From Antedon mediterranea (lineage: Eukaryota > Echinodermata > Crinoidea > Comatulida > Antedonidae): a stretch of DNA of 64,000 nt. The position numbers and the translations under genes were made by a program. Shown here in pieces: positions 30,201 through 45,200 of the stretch (position 1 is the stretch's first letter; each line of letters starts with the position of its first letter). The stretch covers positions 8,122,001 to 8,186,000 of the forward strand of contig NC_092672.1 of the NCBI RefSeq assembly GCF_964355755.1. Direction: 5' to 3'. The notes under the pieces were generated by a model that searched no databases, was not told the DNA's origin, and saw only the letters and a program-made list of their open reading frames with translations.

Positions 30201-33200
30201 TACAAGTTTACATCAGTAATAAAGTTTGTATAACATTAGTTTTTATTTTTTGTAATTTTTTTCTTATTGTATTGTATTGTGTCACGAATACTGATGATAT
30301 AAAAACGCATGTTCAATAAAGTTATTATAAAGTAGTTATTAGTATGGTTACATACTTACATTTAAGAATAAATTTGCATTATGAATATTCATGAATATAC
30401 TTACAGAATATTCCTTGTTGCCGTTGTTTACTTTCATCTGAGAACCAACAACTGAAAGAGAATTAAAACTCCAAATTTATTCATTTTTAATGGTTTACAA
30501 TATTTTATTTGTTCATAGTATATTATCATAATTACACAGAAATTACTATGAATTTGAAGCAAGGAATAATGTTTTCAAATAATAATTTCTTGCTATTTGC
30601 TTTGAATTAATTTTGAAAATCACTTGAAAACAAAAAACGACTGTTTGGTAGGAATCATGTGGCTCCAACTCTCTCCACCCAGGTGTAAACATGGGTACCT
30701 GGTATTAGGTCAAGACACAACTTGATTACTAGCTGCATTATGGGTATGTTTATACTTGTTGATCTGGGTTAACAGTATGTACAGCACTTAAAGTTTTCTC
30801 AACATTAGGCGGTTTATAAATACATGAATTTATTATTATTAAAAAGATTAATTTTAAAATCAATCTTTTATATACAAAAATCGTATATAAAAAACATCTA
30901 AAAACATACACATTGGTGTTATTTGTTGAAGCAGTTCCTCTCGTGTCCATGTCTTTCCATCGATCGTCAATGGTAATGTTGTCGGCATCCAACGACCAAG
31001 GTGAATAGCGCCACCTTTAGAGTCATCTACTGGCATATTAAGATAATGCACTAAAACCATATCTGGGTTCTACGACGAGAAAGTGAACAATTTAACTTAT
31101 TTTACATTTACCAAAAAATAACAACATCCACCAAAAATTGCAGGAAATAATTATAATATATATATTAGACATGTGACAGAAAGCAAAAGGAAAGATGATT
31201 TTCTAGGCTGGTGTTTTGTTCTTGAAATCATGCATTCGATCACTTTTGTCAGGTTTTCACATATATTTATAATGTATATTATCAACATACATTTTTTTAA
31301 ATACTGGATATTTTTTTTATTATACTGGATATATCTGTATAATACTATTCTAAAATGTTGTTTTTTTATACTTTTTTCCTCCCACAATTTCCAGTGTTTG
31401 TTACACCTTTGGTATCCTGCCAGCCAGCCTGCATGTGGGGAGGGAGTGTACTGCGATCATTTTAATAAATCTTTTTTATTTTCATGGGTTTTTTTGAAAA
31501 AATATACAGTATAAAGTGACAAACAACATAAAACACTCAAAGTTGGTACAAAAAAGAACGTAACGCAAGGACGTAAACGCAACGCAAGCGTTTTAACCAT
31601 GACAAGCGAAGTTATAGACAGTTAGCAATCACAAGCGAATAAGCCATCGCTTGTGATTGGTCAATTCACTTGCGTTGCGTTACGTCCTTGTGTTGCGTAG
31701 AAAAAGTTTACCTGCAACAGCCAGTAGCATCTTCTATGGAATGTTGGAATAATGGCAGAATGAACATAGCATCCATACAGGCACTGAAATAAAAAAAAAC
31801 AAATTATGTAATAATTAATATATATCTTGCTCCAATTTAAAAAACAATCTTTGAAAATTGATACTACGAAATGATAGCATGAATGAATTATGAAACAATA
31901 CTGATTTAACAAATTTTTTATAAAAATTATAACAATATCATTATTGTTATGTTATCTTTACCAATAGTAACTAAAGAAGACAATTGCTATGTGAAATTTG
32001 AAAAAATTATTTTATCACATTATATTTGGAAGTTTGTTGATAATAAAGAAGAATGTATCAAAAAGCAATTGTTTTGTAGGTAATAAAAATGTTGCAAATG
32101 TCATGATGCATTGAACGTAGGTAGACAAATCAGACAACAGTTCTTTGCTCTGACCCAAAAGGCCTTCCACAGTGTTTAATTTTAGCATCAACACCCACTC
32201 AATAGCAGCTTTTTAATAACCTCCAAGCACTTTAAAAGCTACTGTACTGAGTAGACCGAAAAATGAAAAATTTTCTATGAAAAAGTTGGAGTTGATTATA
32301 AATATTTAAATCTGTTAAATTTTCCAAAATGAGGACCAAAACTAATTTTCCATGGACAAATATGGGCAGATACAGGGGGAAGATCCAGGAGGCGGATCCA
32401 GAGGCGGATCCAGGGGGAGATCCAGCGGGGTGGATCCAGGGGGTGGAGCTTCAGGAGTACGCTTCTTCTAAATAACACTAACAGCTAAAATGTATTATGA
32501 AATACAGTTTAATATTTATTTTTGACAGTATTTTGACAATATTAATGTTAGCGTACATACACAGTACTCTATTTAAATCTGGTTCTTCCATTTAATTCAA
32601 TTTATTTGGGAAAGTTATGAAATTTGGCTTTAATTTTGTCTTACTGTACCTGTACTTGCTGCAAGCAAGTTAAAATAAAAACAAAACCATAAAAAGTAGA
32701 CTGTACAAACAGTGAAACACATGATAAATAAATTACTGTATCTTTATCATAAAATGGTTTTACTTTACTTCACATTAATGAGTTCACACTACCTAACTAC
32801 TTTACAGTGTATGAAAAATTAAATTGAATATCTATAAAAATCGAAGTGTATTCATACTGTACAGACAAAACAACGCTGAATGGCAACAATGATTCAATGT
32901 GGCTTACAATAATTATTAAGACGTTAATTCACTTCCAGATGAAATGCTACCAAAGCATCATTCCAAACAACTTATTGATTTTTATAATGTATTTATAATC
33001 AACTGCTGTATGTTATAATGTGTATTTTATAATTCAGAAGGCTAATTTAATATAACATTTTAAATTCAAATTAATTTTGTTTTTTTCAATTTAATAAATC
33101 ATCAGAAAGAAATAAATCAGAAGAAATACAGTACTACTAGTATTGTGGATTTTTAAAAATTGGAATAGTTTAAAAAAACGCTATTAAAATATCTAATATT

Positions 33201-36200
33201 ATTTACATGTGATTTTGTCCCTTTTAAGAACAAAATTAATTATGTAAGAAAAATTATAATCTAAAAAAATCAGACAAATGCTCTATGCTTCTGATTAAAA
33301 ATCCTGAAAAAATATATATTTGATCTGCTTATTCCACAGATTTTTGTTGAATAAAAAACATTTTCAAATATCTTTGCAATGAAGCTTCACTATGAAATTT
33401 AAAATAAATCCTTTATGATGTTCAGTAAGAATACTAAAACATCTCACTTGTACAAATTTGTGTATAGATTTTTTTGTACAATCTGCACAGATAATTTTAA
33501 ATAGTTTTTTCTTTTCTATTCAACACGTCAGTCCACGTACTTAAATTGCAGTCTGTTTGTAAAGAAAAGACAGGAATAATAATGATATTGTCCAAATCCA
33601 TTTGTAATCGATCACATACTAAAATGGTAATAAATGAAAACAAATATCTTTATTTCAGTGTCGATATCAGACAGTATGGTTGACATATTTCTCATATATT
33701 ATTAAAACTATAATTATTCATATTACTCTGCCTGGATTTCAATAAATAATTTGTTAACCTACATATGGCAGATATATTTCTTGCATCTAATCAAACAGTC
33801 ACAAAAGAATGCAAAAATGTCAAAAATATTTGACAAAAAATATTTTATATATTATTTTGGTGATAAAAAATGATGAAATAAAGTGGGTCACCTATACCCC
33901 CGACCTATATTCTTTATCCAAACAATATGAAAGAATAAGTAGTAGTTCTTAATCTTCTTGATCTTAAATTAATTCAATTGTATCTTTATTATTAGTATCA
34001 AATCTATGTTTATTATACTCCTGATCAAGTCATGATTTAAAAATAGGTTTTCAAAAAATGGCCAAAAATGTTCATGAGCTAAGCTACTGTAGTTACTGTA
34101 CGTACTGTATCACTTCAACTGCTGGTATCAAGGTTGAATAGGCCAAGGTCGTGTTCGTACGGTGGTTAAAATAAGCGCTTAATTTCACCCATGCCTCGGG
34201 TTATAAATTGAGCGTTGTTCGTACTTGAAATATTTAACCGCTTAAATGCTTAATCGACGAATCACAAACCGGAAATTACGTTTTAAGGTCAGTTGTCTTT
34301 ACAACCTACGACCCCATTTTCGCACGCTAGTTTCGTGTTGTATATTTTTTACTCGCGATCTTTCTTTACAATAACAATTACTTGCTACCTTTTACACTGC
34401 TTATCCTTGCGACAAACCTTATGCCTCTTAACGCCGATAATCCTGCCGAAATATGCCTTCTCCTGACGACCATTATTTTACTCATTGACGAAGAATTTGA
34501 GCCCAATGTTACACGACGGAAACACCACCGACCAGCGGCTCCCCGACCAGCTAGGCCTACTAAGCGGTCTACACCAACAAGGACAGCACCAGCTGACGAT
34601 CGCTCTCGAAGCGTGTATGGAAGAGTTTCGTAGGAGAAATGACGGGCCTAGGCAGCGAACGTTTGTCAAAATTTGACACATTGCCTCTATCGGAGATTTA
34701 TTATCCTCGAAGGCCGAGTATAATTGGATTATCGCTGAAATAACCTGCAAATTTGGTGAACATTTTACCTCAAATTTTTTGTAGCCTGAGGCAAAAGTTA
34801 ATTGGATCACGCGAACGGAAATCGGGAATAAGCTGGTATTTTCAACCCCTACGAACAGGCCCCAATTCAGGGGAAATGGAGCTCGTTCGCACCTTCGAAC
34901 CTCCCTGGCTATAGGCTTGATGCTTTTATTGAATAGGCTGGTACCTATTTAACTTACCGGTGGACAAATTTTAATGTGTTAATTTGTTTTAACTAGTTGT
35001 ACCTTTTATACATATTTATATATTTTTATCAAATTTTGTAAAATACTATTTTTCAGCCTTTTGGCTGCCGTTGTATTTTTGATGTCTTTTATGAATAAAT
35101 ATACCTGAATATTTACAGGTGCCTGCAAAAATTATTTAAGCCCAAGTTGCACCAGAGTGCTTACCTCAACACCTAGAACTTTCAGCTTCATGTGATCTTC
35201 TCGTGTAGTCTTGCCATCCTTACGCTTCTTCCAGATGTAACCATCCTTCCGATGTTTTACTTTCTTACGATTGAACAAAAACAAACAACCGCTGTGTGGT
35301 CTACATGTATAAAAAATTATTGAAAAAGGAATTTGAATCATAAAAGTCATTTTTAACGAATCAAAATATAGTTAAAGATATTAAATAAATTAAAAAAGAA
35401 AACATCACAAAACAAAGATGTACTACAAAATAAATTTGTAGTACTGACAGTAATAGTGTATCAAAGGACTATAAAAGATTATTAGTTTACGTGACTTGTT
35501 TCAAAATATATACATTTTTCTAGTGCTCATGCATTTGTATCATTACTCAAATAACACTGATGCATAAAGAATAAATTTCTACTTAAGTATGAAATCAAAC
35601 CTAATGTCTTCTTTTCATTCTTTTCTCTCATAATGAAAAAAAAGAAGAGAAAACTAAGTAGCCGAATGCATGGCATATCGGAAGACATGATTCAAAAACA
35701 AGGGTACATTTGGAAATGAAAAAGAGTCTAGACCTGTAGATCAATCTTTAATTCCAATGATCTTAAAACCCTTTAGGGCACAAATGTTTTGAGAGCGAAG
35801 CATTATAGTATGCTTAAGAGGCTATAATTCAAACAAGACATTGAACAATTATATAAAAAAAATTATTTTAAATTTAATGCACAACATTGGAATAACACTT
35901 TGCTCTCATAATTAATTATTCAGGCAGGCGATTCATACAAAATAACCTCAATGCTTTAATTAATAATTTAACCAATGCAATTTAAAACTGCATTAAATTT
36001 TAATGATTGTTACTAATAAAATATATATTCATTTTAAATGTCAAGCCTTTCGTAAACAGTCTATTTGTGCACAATAATTAAAAACAAAACTACTATTACA
36101 GTATTACAGTAGGTAAGATTAAGATTACAGATTTTTGACATACTATAGCTTGAAAGGTATATTTTTTTAAATTATTCATCATTTGAATGAGACCCTATTT

Positions 36201-39200
36201 AGAGAACATCCCAAATAATGGAGACTTTTTTATAGTAAACAAACATGACAGCTAACTTCTATTTAATTTAAGGGACACACCTACTGTATAAAGAAGACGC
36301 TTTATTGGGTCCAGAAGGTGTTTGTTAATATCAGTTTAAAACCTACAGTTGTGTTGACACCTGAACTCGGTTTTTAAAGATCATTCTGCCCACCACAAAC
36401 TGCTGTATACCCTACATCATTAATGTCTTCATGTGATTCCCTATAGTGTACAGCGTATTAATTAAACTACCAGTATGTTCAAATGAATAATCATAACAAC
36501 TGAACAAACATGACATTTTAAAATATGAATAAATAATTTAAAAATTAAGTTTAATTGCATGAGATTAAAAAAATTAATGTATTAGCAATTCATAATACAG
36601 GATGACTTAAAACAGTATTAAATTACAGTGACCCACTTGAGACACACCCGGCCCACAACAGGATAAAAATTAAATAGCACAAAATATAAACGGCGATGAT
36701 GAAATAGATGAATAACAAACAATGTATATGAAAACAGTAACAAATACAGATGATTAACTGGAAGTGTAACTGCAGTAATTAAAATTTGTAAAATATAACA
36801 GTTATACCGTAAAATCTCAAACAGATCCCTGGAAGAAGCCCATCTTGAAAAGAAGCCTCGACAAAGAGCCAAATAATAAGCCCATGGGCTTTGTTTCAAG
36901 GTTTCATGGTTGCAGTAAACAAATGAAGCAATCAATTATACAATAACAAAATAGAATTTTATTAGTACAATCTATTCAAACTATTTTTACACTGGAGATG
37001 TTTTTATCTTTACACACAATATCAGCATTTATATTTAGGATGTTTTTTTCCAAAATGATACAAAGATAATTTCTTTCTTGAAAAAGACATATTTACACCT
37101 TGAATTTCATAATATTATGGAACAACAAAATATACTATACAAGAATCTCCATTGTAAAGTTTGATGAAGAAAAATTAAAATAATATTCCCAAGTTGCTCC
37201 TAAAGAAATAATATATTTGCCGAATGCACATATTAAGATTATGCCAATGACCATTGACTTGTTTAAGATGATGATGGTTGCCATAGCAACTATTCAAGCA
37301 TTTGAAATACATGTAATAACGGTTTGGTTGATGTATATGCGCATTATATGGAATGCAAATTCATAGAAATCTCAATGATGCTTGCATTGCACCAACAATG
37401 GCAATAAAAACAAGACATGAGCACGTAAAATGTTGATTATTACGTCAAGATTCAAAGAAACAGAGCTTGAATTGAAAATGATTGGAGCATTGGAACATTA
37501 TTTTCAATAAGAGAAAACTTACTGTAATTGAAAGAAAGGGGACATTTTTGAAGAATAAACAGAATTCTAATTTCAAACAAATTATTATATGTTTTTTTAT
37601 ACTGTATGAATTTTTAGGCCAATTTATATTGTAAATACATAAGAATTCAGAAAAAAAATGGTTTGAATTAAGTTTTATAATATAACTTTAAATTAAGAAT
37701 AAAAATCAAATCATTAATATTGATAGAAATGTCTTGGTATGCCTGTAGCATGTTTGAAACATACTGTATAGTATCCATGATATAATGCAATAATATTGGG
37801 ATTTCGTTTTGGGATGGTACAGTATATTCTAAATACAATAAAATGCACATAAATTAGGATCTACCCCTTTCTGTTTATTATCAGGACCGTATTTGGTAAA
37901 TTTTAACTTTCGTCATTTGTCTAACTGAACGTCTACAAGCGAAAGCTCACTAAATAAATCAATTCTAAAAGGAAGACCAGGTGTGACATACTATACTATA
38001 CGTCAACTTGTTGGAAACACTCAGATACATGCAGTGTTGGACTACTGATCGTGAAATCTCGGTTCGAATCCAACTATGCCGCATTGCTTGTATCCTTAGG
38101 CAAGATACTTTACTTACGTTTGCCTCTCTCCACCCAGGTGTATAAATGGGTACCCGGTTAGATCAAAACACAACTTTGCGCTGATTACTAGTTGCACTAT
38201 GAGAGTATGTTTCCATACATGTTTGATGCAAAAAATGACCGGGGTAATAATGTTCAGTGCTTAGAGGCATCACAACATTAGGCGCTATATAAATCCAGGA
38301 TATTACCGTACTGTAGTTGCATGTCCTATTCTCCAGTACATTGTACAGTATAAACTCAAGCAGGATTTAAACTGTACACAGTACTGTCATTAGCCTAAAC
38401 AGTACAGTACAGTACCTCCCTTTTTTATGAATACCATACAGAAGATAAATTCTGTATTGATTTTACTCTAGCTGTATGTCACAATTACATTGTCTATCAT
38501 AACTGATCGTTTTTTTATAAACTACTAACTAATGATAGTGTGCACCTGCTGTGTAGAGTAGTTTTAAATATTTGTAACAGATACAGTAATGTTATTACAG
38601 GAAGTACCAATGAGATGCACGAATATGACTTGTGGAAAAGAAAGAGTTCGAGCGAGGTGTCCTATAAAAACTCTTTATTCTCATTAAAGTAAAGTTATAC
38701 CTATACAGACATGGCTTTAATTAAACTGTTGCTCCCATAAGATATACTCTGTCCAATGCTATGGACAAATAGAGAATATATATTTATGTTATTATAGAAA
38801 GTACCACCAATGATATGCAAGAATATGACTTGTGGAAAAGAAAGAGTTCGAGCAAGGTGTCCTATAAAAACTCTTTATATTCTCATTATCATCATTAACA
38901 AAATATAAGATTATCATGTGTTGTACTGTATTTTAAGCATGCTACATAGCCATGTAAGTAACACTGACCTAGAACCGTTTTTGCCTTTCAACATATTTTA
39001 TTATTAATGCCTTTTTATTCTTCTGAGCTCCTATAAAGCACCTGGGTTTAACCAGTTAGCGTTAATATCTGTTTAAGCCACTGGCTTTGCATACAAAAAA
39101 GAAGCCATAAAATATGCATAGTTCCAAAACAAATAGATGACATAGAAATACGATAGTCTAAATAAAATGCAAGAAAAGCTTGTTAATATTGTTATGGTCA

Positions 39201-42200
39201 TAAAAGCCCATTTACACTAGGACGATAACGATTGACGATAAATAGACAAATGTGCATTTTTCATACATAAAACAAAAGAAATATAAAAACTGTTCATTCT
39301 AGAACTATAGAATTACCATCTATGCTTCCTTTAACAAAAGTTATATTTTCACGTCCAATCAAATGACGTCATGATTAGTAAGAGCAATAATATCGTGACA
39401 ATACAACGATTTTATTGTTTTTATTTATCATGACGTCATTTGATTGGAATTTTAAAAATATTATTTTTATCAAAGACAGCATAAATGATTATCCTATAGT
39501 TCTAGAACGAAAACCTTTCTAATTTATTTTGTTTTATGTAAAAAAAATGCATGTTTATATATTTATCGTCCATCGTTATCGTCCTAGTGTAAATGGGCCT
39601 TTAGAAACCAAAGGTGACGGAATGGTTAAAATTATCATAAGGTACTGTAGTAATGTACTTGCTATACAACAAATTCTACGATACTAAAACAATAAAGACA
39701 AATACAGATACAGATCTTTATTGTCATACAAACAAAAATAGTACAGTATATGACTCAATTTGTCTTCTTGTTGCGAAAAAATTTACAACACTTGCAAAAA
39801 TCAAACAATTTTATCAACAATGAAAATACTAATTATTCTTATCTAGGTTTGTTTTTATTAAATACACTGACTGCTGAAGGTACTGTAGAAAGGAATTGCT
39901 AAATCGAGTTGTTTTAATACGCATCATTCTTAATCTACCAGACTTATTAACTATAAACTCTCCATGCAAGGGATGCGTATCATCAGCGATAATAGAATTA
40001 ACTTTCTTATTACAAGATCATTGCACATGTTTTCTAAGGGGTTTAAGTTTACGTTTACGTTTAAGACAATATGGTTTTAAATTAACATCACGCCCACTCA
40101 CAAAATATTATCTGTGTAAATATCAGGCTACATAAAACCAGAAGAACAGAGTTAAATGCAATTGAATATATTTCTGATCTGTTCATTCATGCTTCTCTGC
40201 ACATGTCAATAGAAATTATCACTCAATTAATAAGCCAAATTATAGTCATACACCTGAATGCTTGTTGTTGAATTTATCTATACACACTTTAAATATACTT
40301 TCAATGACATAACTACTATCTAATCAATACAGATTCAAGTATAAGCTCACTTTGAAGCATTTAAGCCCATCCCACATTTGGAGTAATTTCATGTAAAAAG
40401 GATGGCTAATGATGTACCAATATCATCAGTAATTTCTATTAATTATAATTCCAAAGAAATCTAATATCTCCTATGAATTTATTCAAAACAGAATTATCTT
40501 TTAAATTAAACATACAAATTATTTGTTAAATTTTCTGTTATAATAAATACTTTTTATTTACCTTTTTTATTTTAGATAAATTCCCAAGGATAACCATGAA
40601 AATGCATTCACTATCTGGTGGCAATTCTGTTTTATGTGATAATAAACGTATAAAAGTAGATCTACATAAATGTCTTTGGAAGTGGAGTAACAGAAAAATT
40701 CTGATATCTGACGGGCCTTTAAACCTGGACCCGAACATCTTACCCACCAAGCTACAAATCCATTGGCTCTTTGTATCAACACAAAAATTGCAATCTTTTG
40801 TAATTCAACATATTTTTATTTATCTCCCATGGGACAATACTTAATAATGAAGAAAGAAGAAAAGAATATTGTTGGTTTGAATTAAGATTGAATTGTGTCT
40901 CTCAAGGATAACGCTAATACAATGAGAAATTCACGAACAACAATTATCATCAATAAAATCAAGGACAAAAATCATCTTCTATAGTATAGTACAGTATTAC
41001 CAAAGAAATAAACTACAGAACAACGATAACCAATTTAACATTTATATTCTTGAAAATTTGTAGACTTCGTTCAAAATCAATGTTACATTTAGAATTTATC
41101 CCGTGTTAATGTCTGTAAATGTAAGATAAAGAATGGTATTTTGTGTAGAATTTCGTCTGTTTATAACAACTGGGTTCAAAATTCTGAATTACTGTAGATA
41201 TCATTTATTGTGCCTTTTCTAAGTTTAAGTATATTTTCCATGAATTAGTTAACACTGCTGCCAATCTATAGATTAGATTTACTAATACTATATTAAGCTC
41301 TATCTATCTATCTACACTAAAGTATCAAATTAGTTTGACAAAAAAAGTGTAATGTGCCCAAAAAGTGATTTTCCCAAAAATGGTAGTGATATGACATCAT
41401 CATGTCCATAACATATTTTTATCACATAAAGTTTGATAGTGTAGACAAGTCGTTAGGCTTTTCTTTTGTTATTTCTATGTGTGTGTTTTTATATTTATAT
41501 CTACAGTATTTCCATTCTGTACCTGGTGTATACACTGTTGGATGTGAAATATGTTGAGGTACAGTACTTAAGGAAAATGATTCTTCGTTTTAACCACTGA
41601 TATATAACAGTGTGTTTCAGTTTGAATAACATAACGTCAAACCAGTTCTTCTAACCTAGTTAATTTATATTCTTATCACAAACAAATCAATGTGTTTTTC
41701 TTACTTACTGAGTTTTCATCTCATGTACAGTAATAACAGTTCTAAAACCTAGTTAATTTATATTCTTATCACAAACAAATCAATGTGTTTTTCTTACTTA
41801 CTGAGTTTTCATCTCATGTACAGTAAATTAACAGTTCTAAAACATAGTTAATTTATATTCTTATCACAAACAAATCAAATTACAATGTGTTTTTCTTACT
41901 GACTGAGTTTTCAGTACAGCACTGTATGTGATCATCTAATGTACATTAATACCTTTTTTTCGAAAAATCGGTTCTTATGTCAAAGAGATTTAATTGTATT
42001 GTCCCCAAAAAACATTAATAAAATCACACTTTGAATAGGCAATTTGTAGTTTTAATCAAGTTCTTCACTTGTCTAGAAAATAATGAACAAAAACAATGAT
42101 TTCAATTAATATAAAGAGACAAAATAAACTGTTAAATTTAACAAAAACCCATTGTCTGACAGACAATATATTTTTTGCAATACAATTTTGTTATAGCTAT

Positions 42201-45200
42201 ACTAACCTTTTTACAATCAAATTTTTGGCCAAAGTGAATAACTGTATGTGAAATTAAAATAACATATTCATCTAAACATTTTGAGGGGACAATATATATC
42301 TTTTTTCGATCCAATTTTTGGTTAAAGTTAATAACTATTAAGACATTAAAACAGCATTCAAAACAAATATATGTAAACAATTATTTTTTCAAGGGCAATA
42401 TCTTTAAATCAGAATATTCTATTGAATAAATCATCGATAAATTATGCAGCAATACAAGCCTAAGAAACTCATAAGAAGTAAATGGCTTAAGGGAGAAATT
42501 TATCATAATCAATAAGGGCTCTTTAGGCTACAGTTTGGCTGGGCTTAGAGACTCTACAGTCAAAGCCAACTAATATATCAATATTTTCTCACTGTCCTGG
42601 TATACTTTGGTCGTAGATTGCTGTATACAGTATAAGTAAACACATTTAACCAAATCACCAGTAGGCTATATTATTTGAGTGAAATGTATGTTAAAGTTTG
42701 TATTTTAAACTAAATTAGCTTTTTGAAATGTAAGTAACAACCAAACTAACTAATTATTCATACAGTAATGTTGAAATATTTTTTAGGCAAAAAATAAGCA
42801 AAAAATTGAATATTCAATCGAAGTCACAGACAATTTTGATGTTGCTAGAACAAATGTAATGTAGTAGCATTCAACATTTATTGCTGACATTTCAGTTAAT
42901 GAAAATGTGAAAAGGACAGACTATAATGTCGCATTAAGGAACGCCTAATGAATGAATAGAAGATATTAATGGAGTATATATAAAGTAATTACAGGTTAGA
43001 AAGAGGAACAAGAATACTATAGCTTTGAAATCTGAAAGAATTGTTTACTGACAATTTGAAATAGCATGGAGAAAATAAATTATCCACAACAATTTTGGAA
43101 TTAATCACTAACAATGAAAAAAAAAGGGTTTTAAAATAATAAACGACTTAAATAAAAATGGCAACATTATGGATTTTTTTTTTTTGGAAACTTCATACTG
43201 TAACCGGCAATACTACATTTTGTTTGAAAATGACAGTATAGTATTAGTAGCCTGATGCTGAAGAAGGTAGCATGTACAGTAGATGGAATAATTGAATATC
43301 AAACCACTGTTTTCAAAGACTATATTGTACAGAACTGTGATTGTGATTGTACAAATAAAAGAAATTAAAGCAAAAATCGTAATAGTAATTAGCCAGTAGT
43401 AGTACCGTTATTAAAAAAATTTATATTGCAGTGTTTTATTATAATACTGTAGGTTATGTATAGTTTTGGAGAACAATAAATAGAGTATCACCTTTTATAA
43501 CTGCACTGAACTAGTTTGAAACACATTCAGAGAACATTGAAAAAGTACATGAATGTTAAAAACATGATCGATATATGGAATGACATTTACTGTACCCCAG
43601 AACATCACTCAATACAACATGCACAACATGAAACTTGATTAGTCATATTTACAAGCCTCCGCATGTTGCATGTCATGGATATCTATTTACATTATGAGCA
43701 ACCAGCAAGAATTCACTTTAAACTGCGGCATATGATGATACCCCCAGTAGGGTTGATCTTATCTTTAATTAAGTGTAATGAGAAAGAGGTCAAGGAGAAT
43801 GGTGTGTTACTAGTGATTGTTTCAATAATGAATCGAAGGTTAAGCAAGCATACGGAGAAACTAGTATTATTTCATAAATGTAGATACTTTAGTGGTGGGT
43901 AAATCCCCTCTCTAAATCCAGGCACCTGTGTTAAGCTCTGTCTACATTTTCAAACTTTATGTGACAAAATGTGATGTGCTCATATATGGACATGATCACA
44001 CTACAGACAGAGTCGGGTGAAAAAGCATACGGAGAAACTAGTATTATTTCATAAATTATGTAGATACTTTAGGGGTAGGTAAAGGTTGGGAAAGAGTAGC
44101 TTTCTAAATCCCCTCTCTAAATCCAGGCATCTGTGTTAAGTCTGATACTATGTGAAATGTGTTTTTTTTTAAATCGCTCAAAACTAGAAACAAGATTTTT
44201 TATATTCTAACACTAACAGCCAAAATGAGTTCAGTTTATGAGAAAGTCGACCACGTACTGCAATAAATAATGAGTGATAAAAAAGATCTTAGTGCAGATC
44301 TGTTTCATGTAATACAGTACATGAGACAACTGGCAGGTAGGAAAAGATACTGAATTTTTACAAGCCCATAAGGTATTGGCTTGCCCAGATTCATTTCACT
44401 AGATTGTATGTAGGCCTCACTAGTAGGAAATTGAGATCCGTGTGATGAAATGTGTTGTCAATATCGACATACAGTAGAGATGAAAAGCAATGTAGAGCAA
44501 CGTATTATTAATTTCATGACAAGTTGATTATCTATCCAACTTCTCACACATTGATCAGTCGTTATAAGATTATGCATCACACTTTAAAATTAAGAAGAAA
44601 TGAAGATATTATTATCTAAGCAACCATTTCATTTGGGATCTGTAATTTAAAACCAAAGTTTATTTATCCATCAACCCTTCAGGGGTTCGAACTAATAACA
44701 AATTATATCATAATACTAAATATGAAATTCGACTCTTAGAAATATGAAATAGGAAATTATTTAGAAATAATGCATACACTCTGCTGATGTACAGTATTCT
44801 CTGTGAATATTTTTATTCAAAATTCAAGGCAAGCAATTAAAATCAGAAATGAATATTATTATTATAAATATAATATTAATAAATATAATAATATTAATAC
44901 AGTTTATGTGTATCACATTACTATAATTAAAATGTTTAATTCAACTACTTCTTTTTCAAGTGTGTGTGTGTGTGTGGGGGGGGGGGGGGGTTGTGTATTT
45001 TAAAATCAATATTAAGTCGTAGTTACATTACTTACACTCAATTCAATTCCACTTTTTGTAGCCGAACAAAGTATTCATTCATTTATTCAGCCAAATACTG
45101 TACAAATAACTTCAATCAAAACAATTGTCTTCATTTGATGGTTAAGATTAAAGAAATGAATTGAAATGCAAACAATAGTAAAGTAGTGTATATATTTCAA

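Noticed and set aside
36618-36935. 105-codon minus-strand frame in the large CAMTA intron
   Set aside because: No similarity that I recognise, low-complexity hydrophobic tail, and no splice context.
38028-38110. Functional tRNA gene
   Set aside because: The B box is good but the acceptor and D arms do not pair, and the sequence continues into a SINE body.
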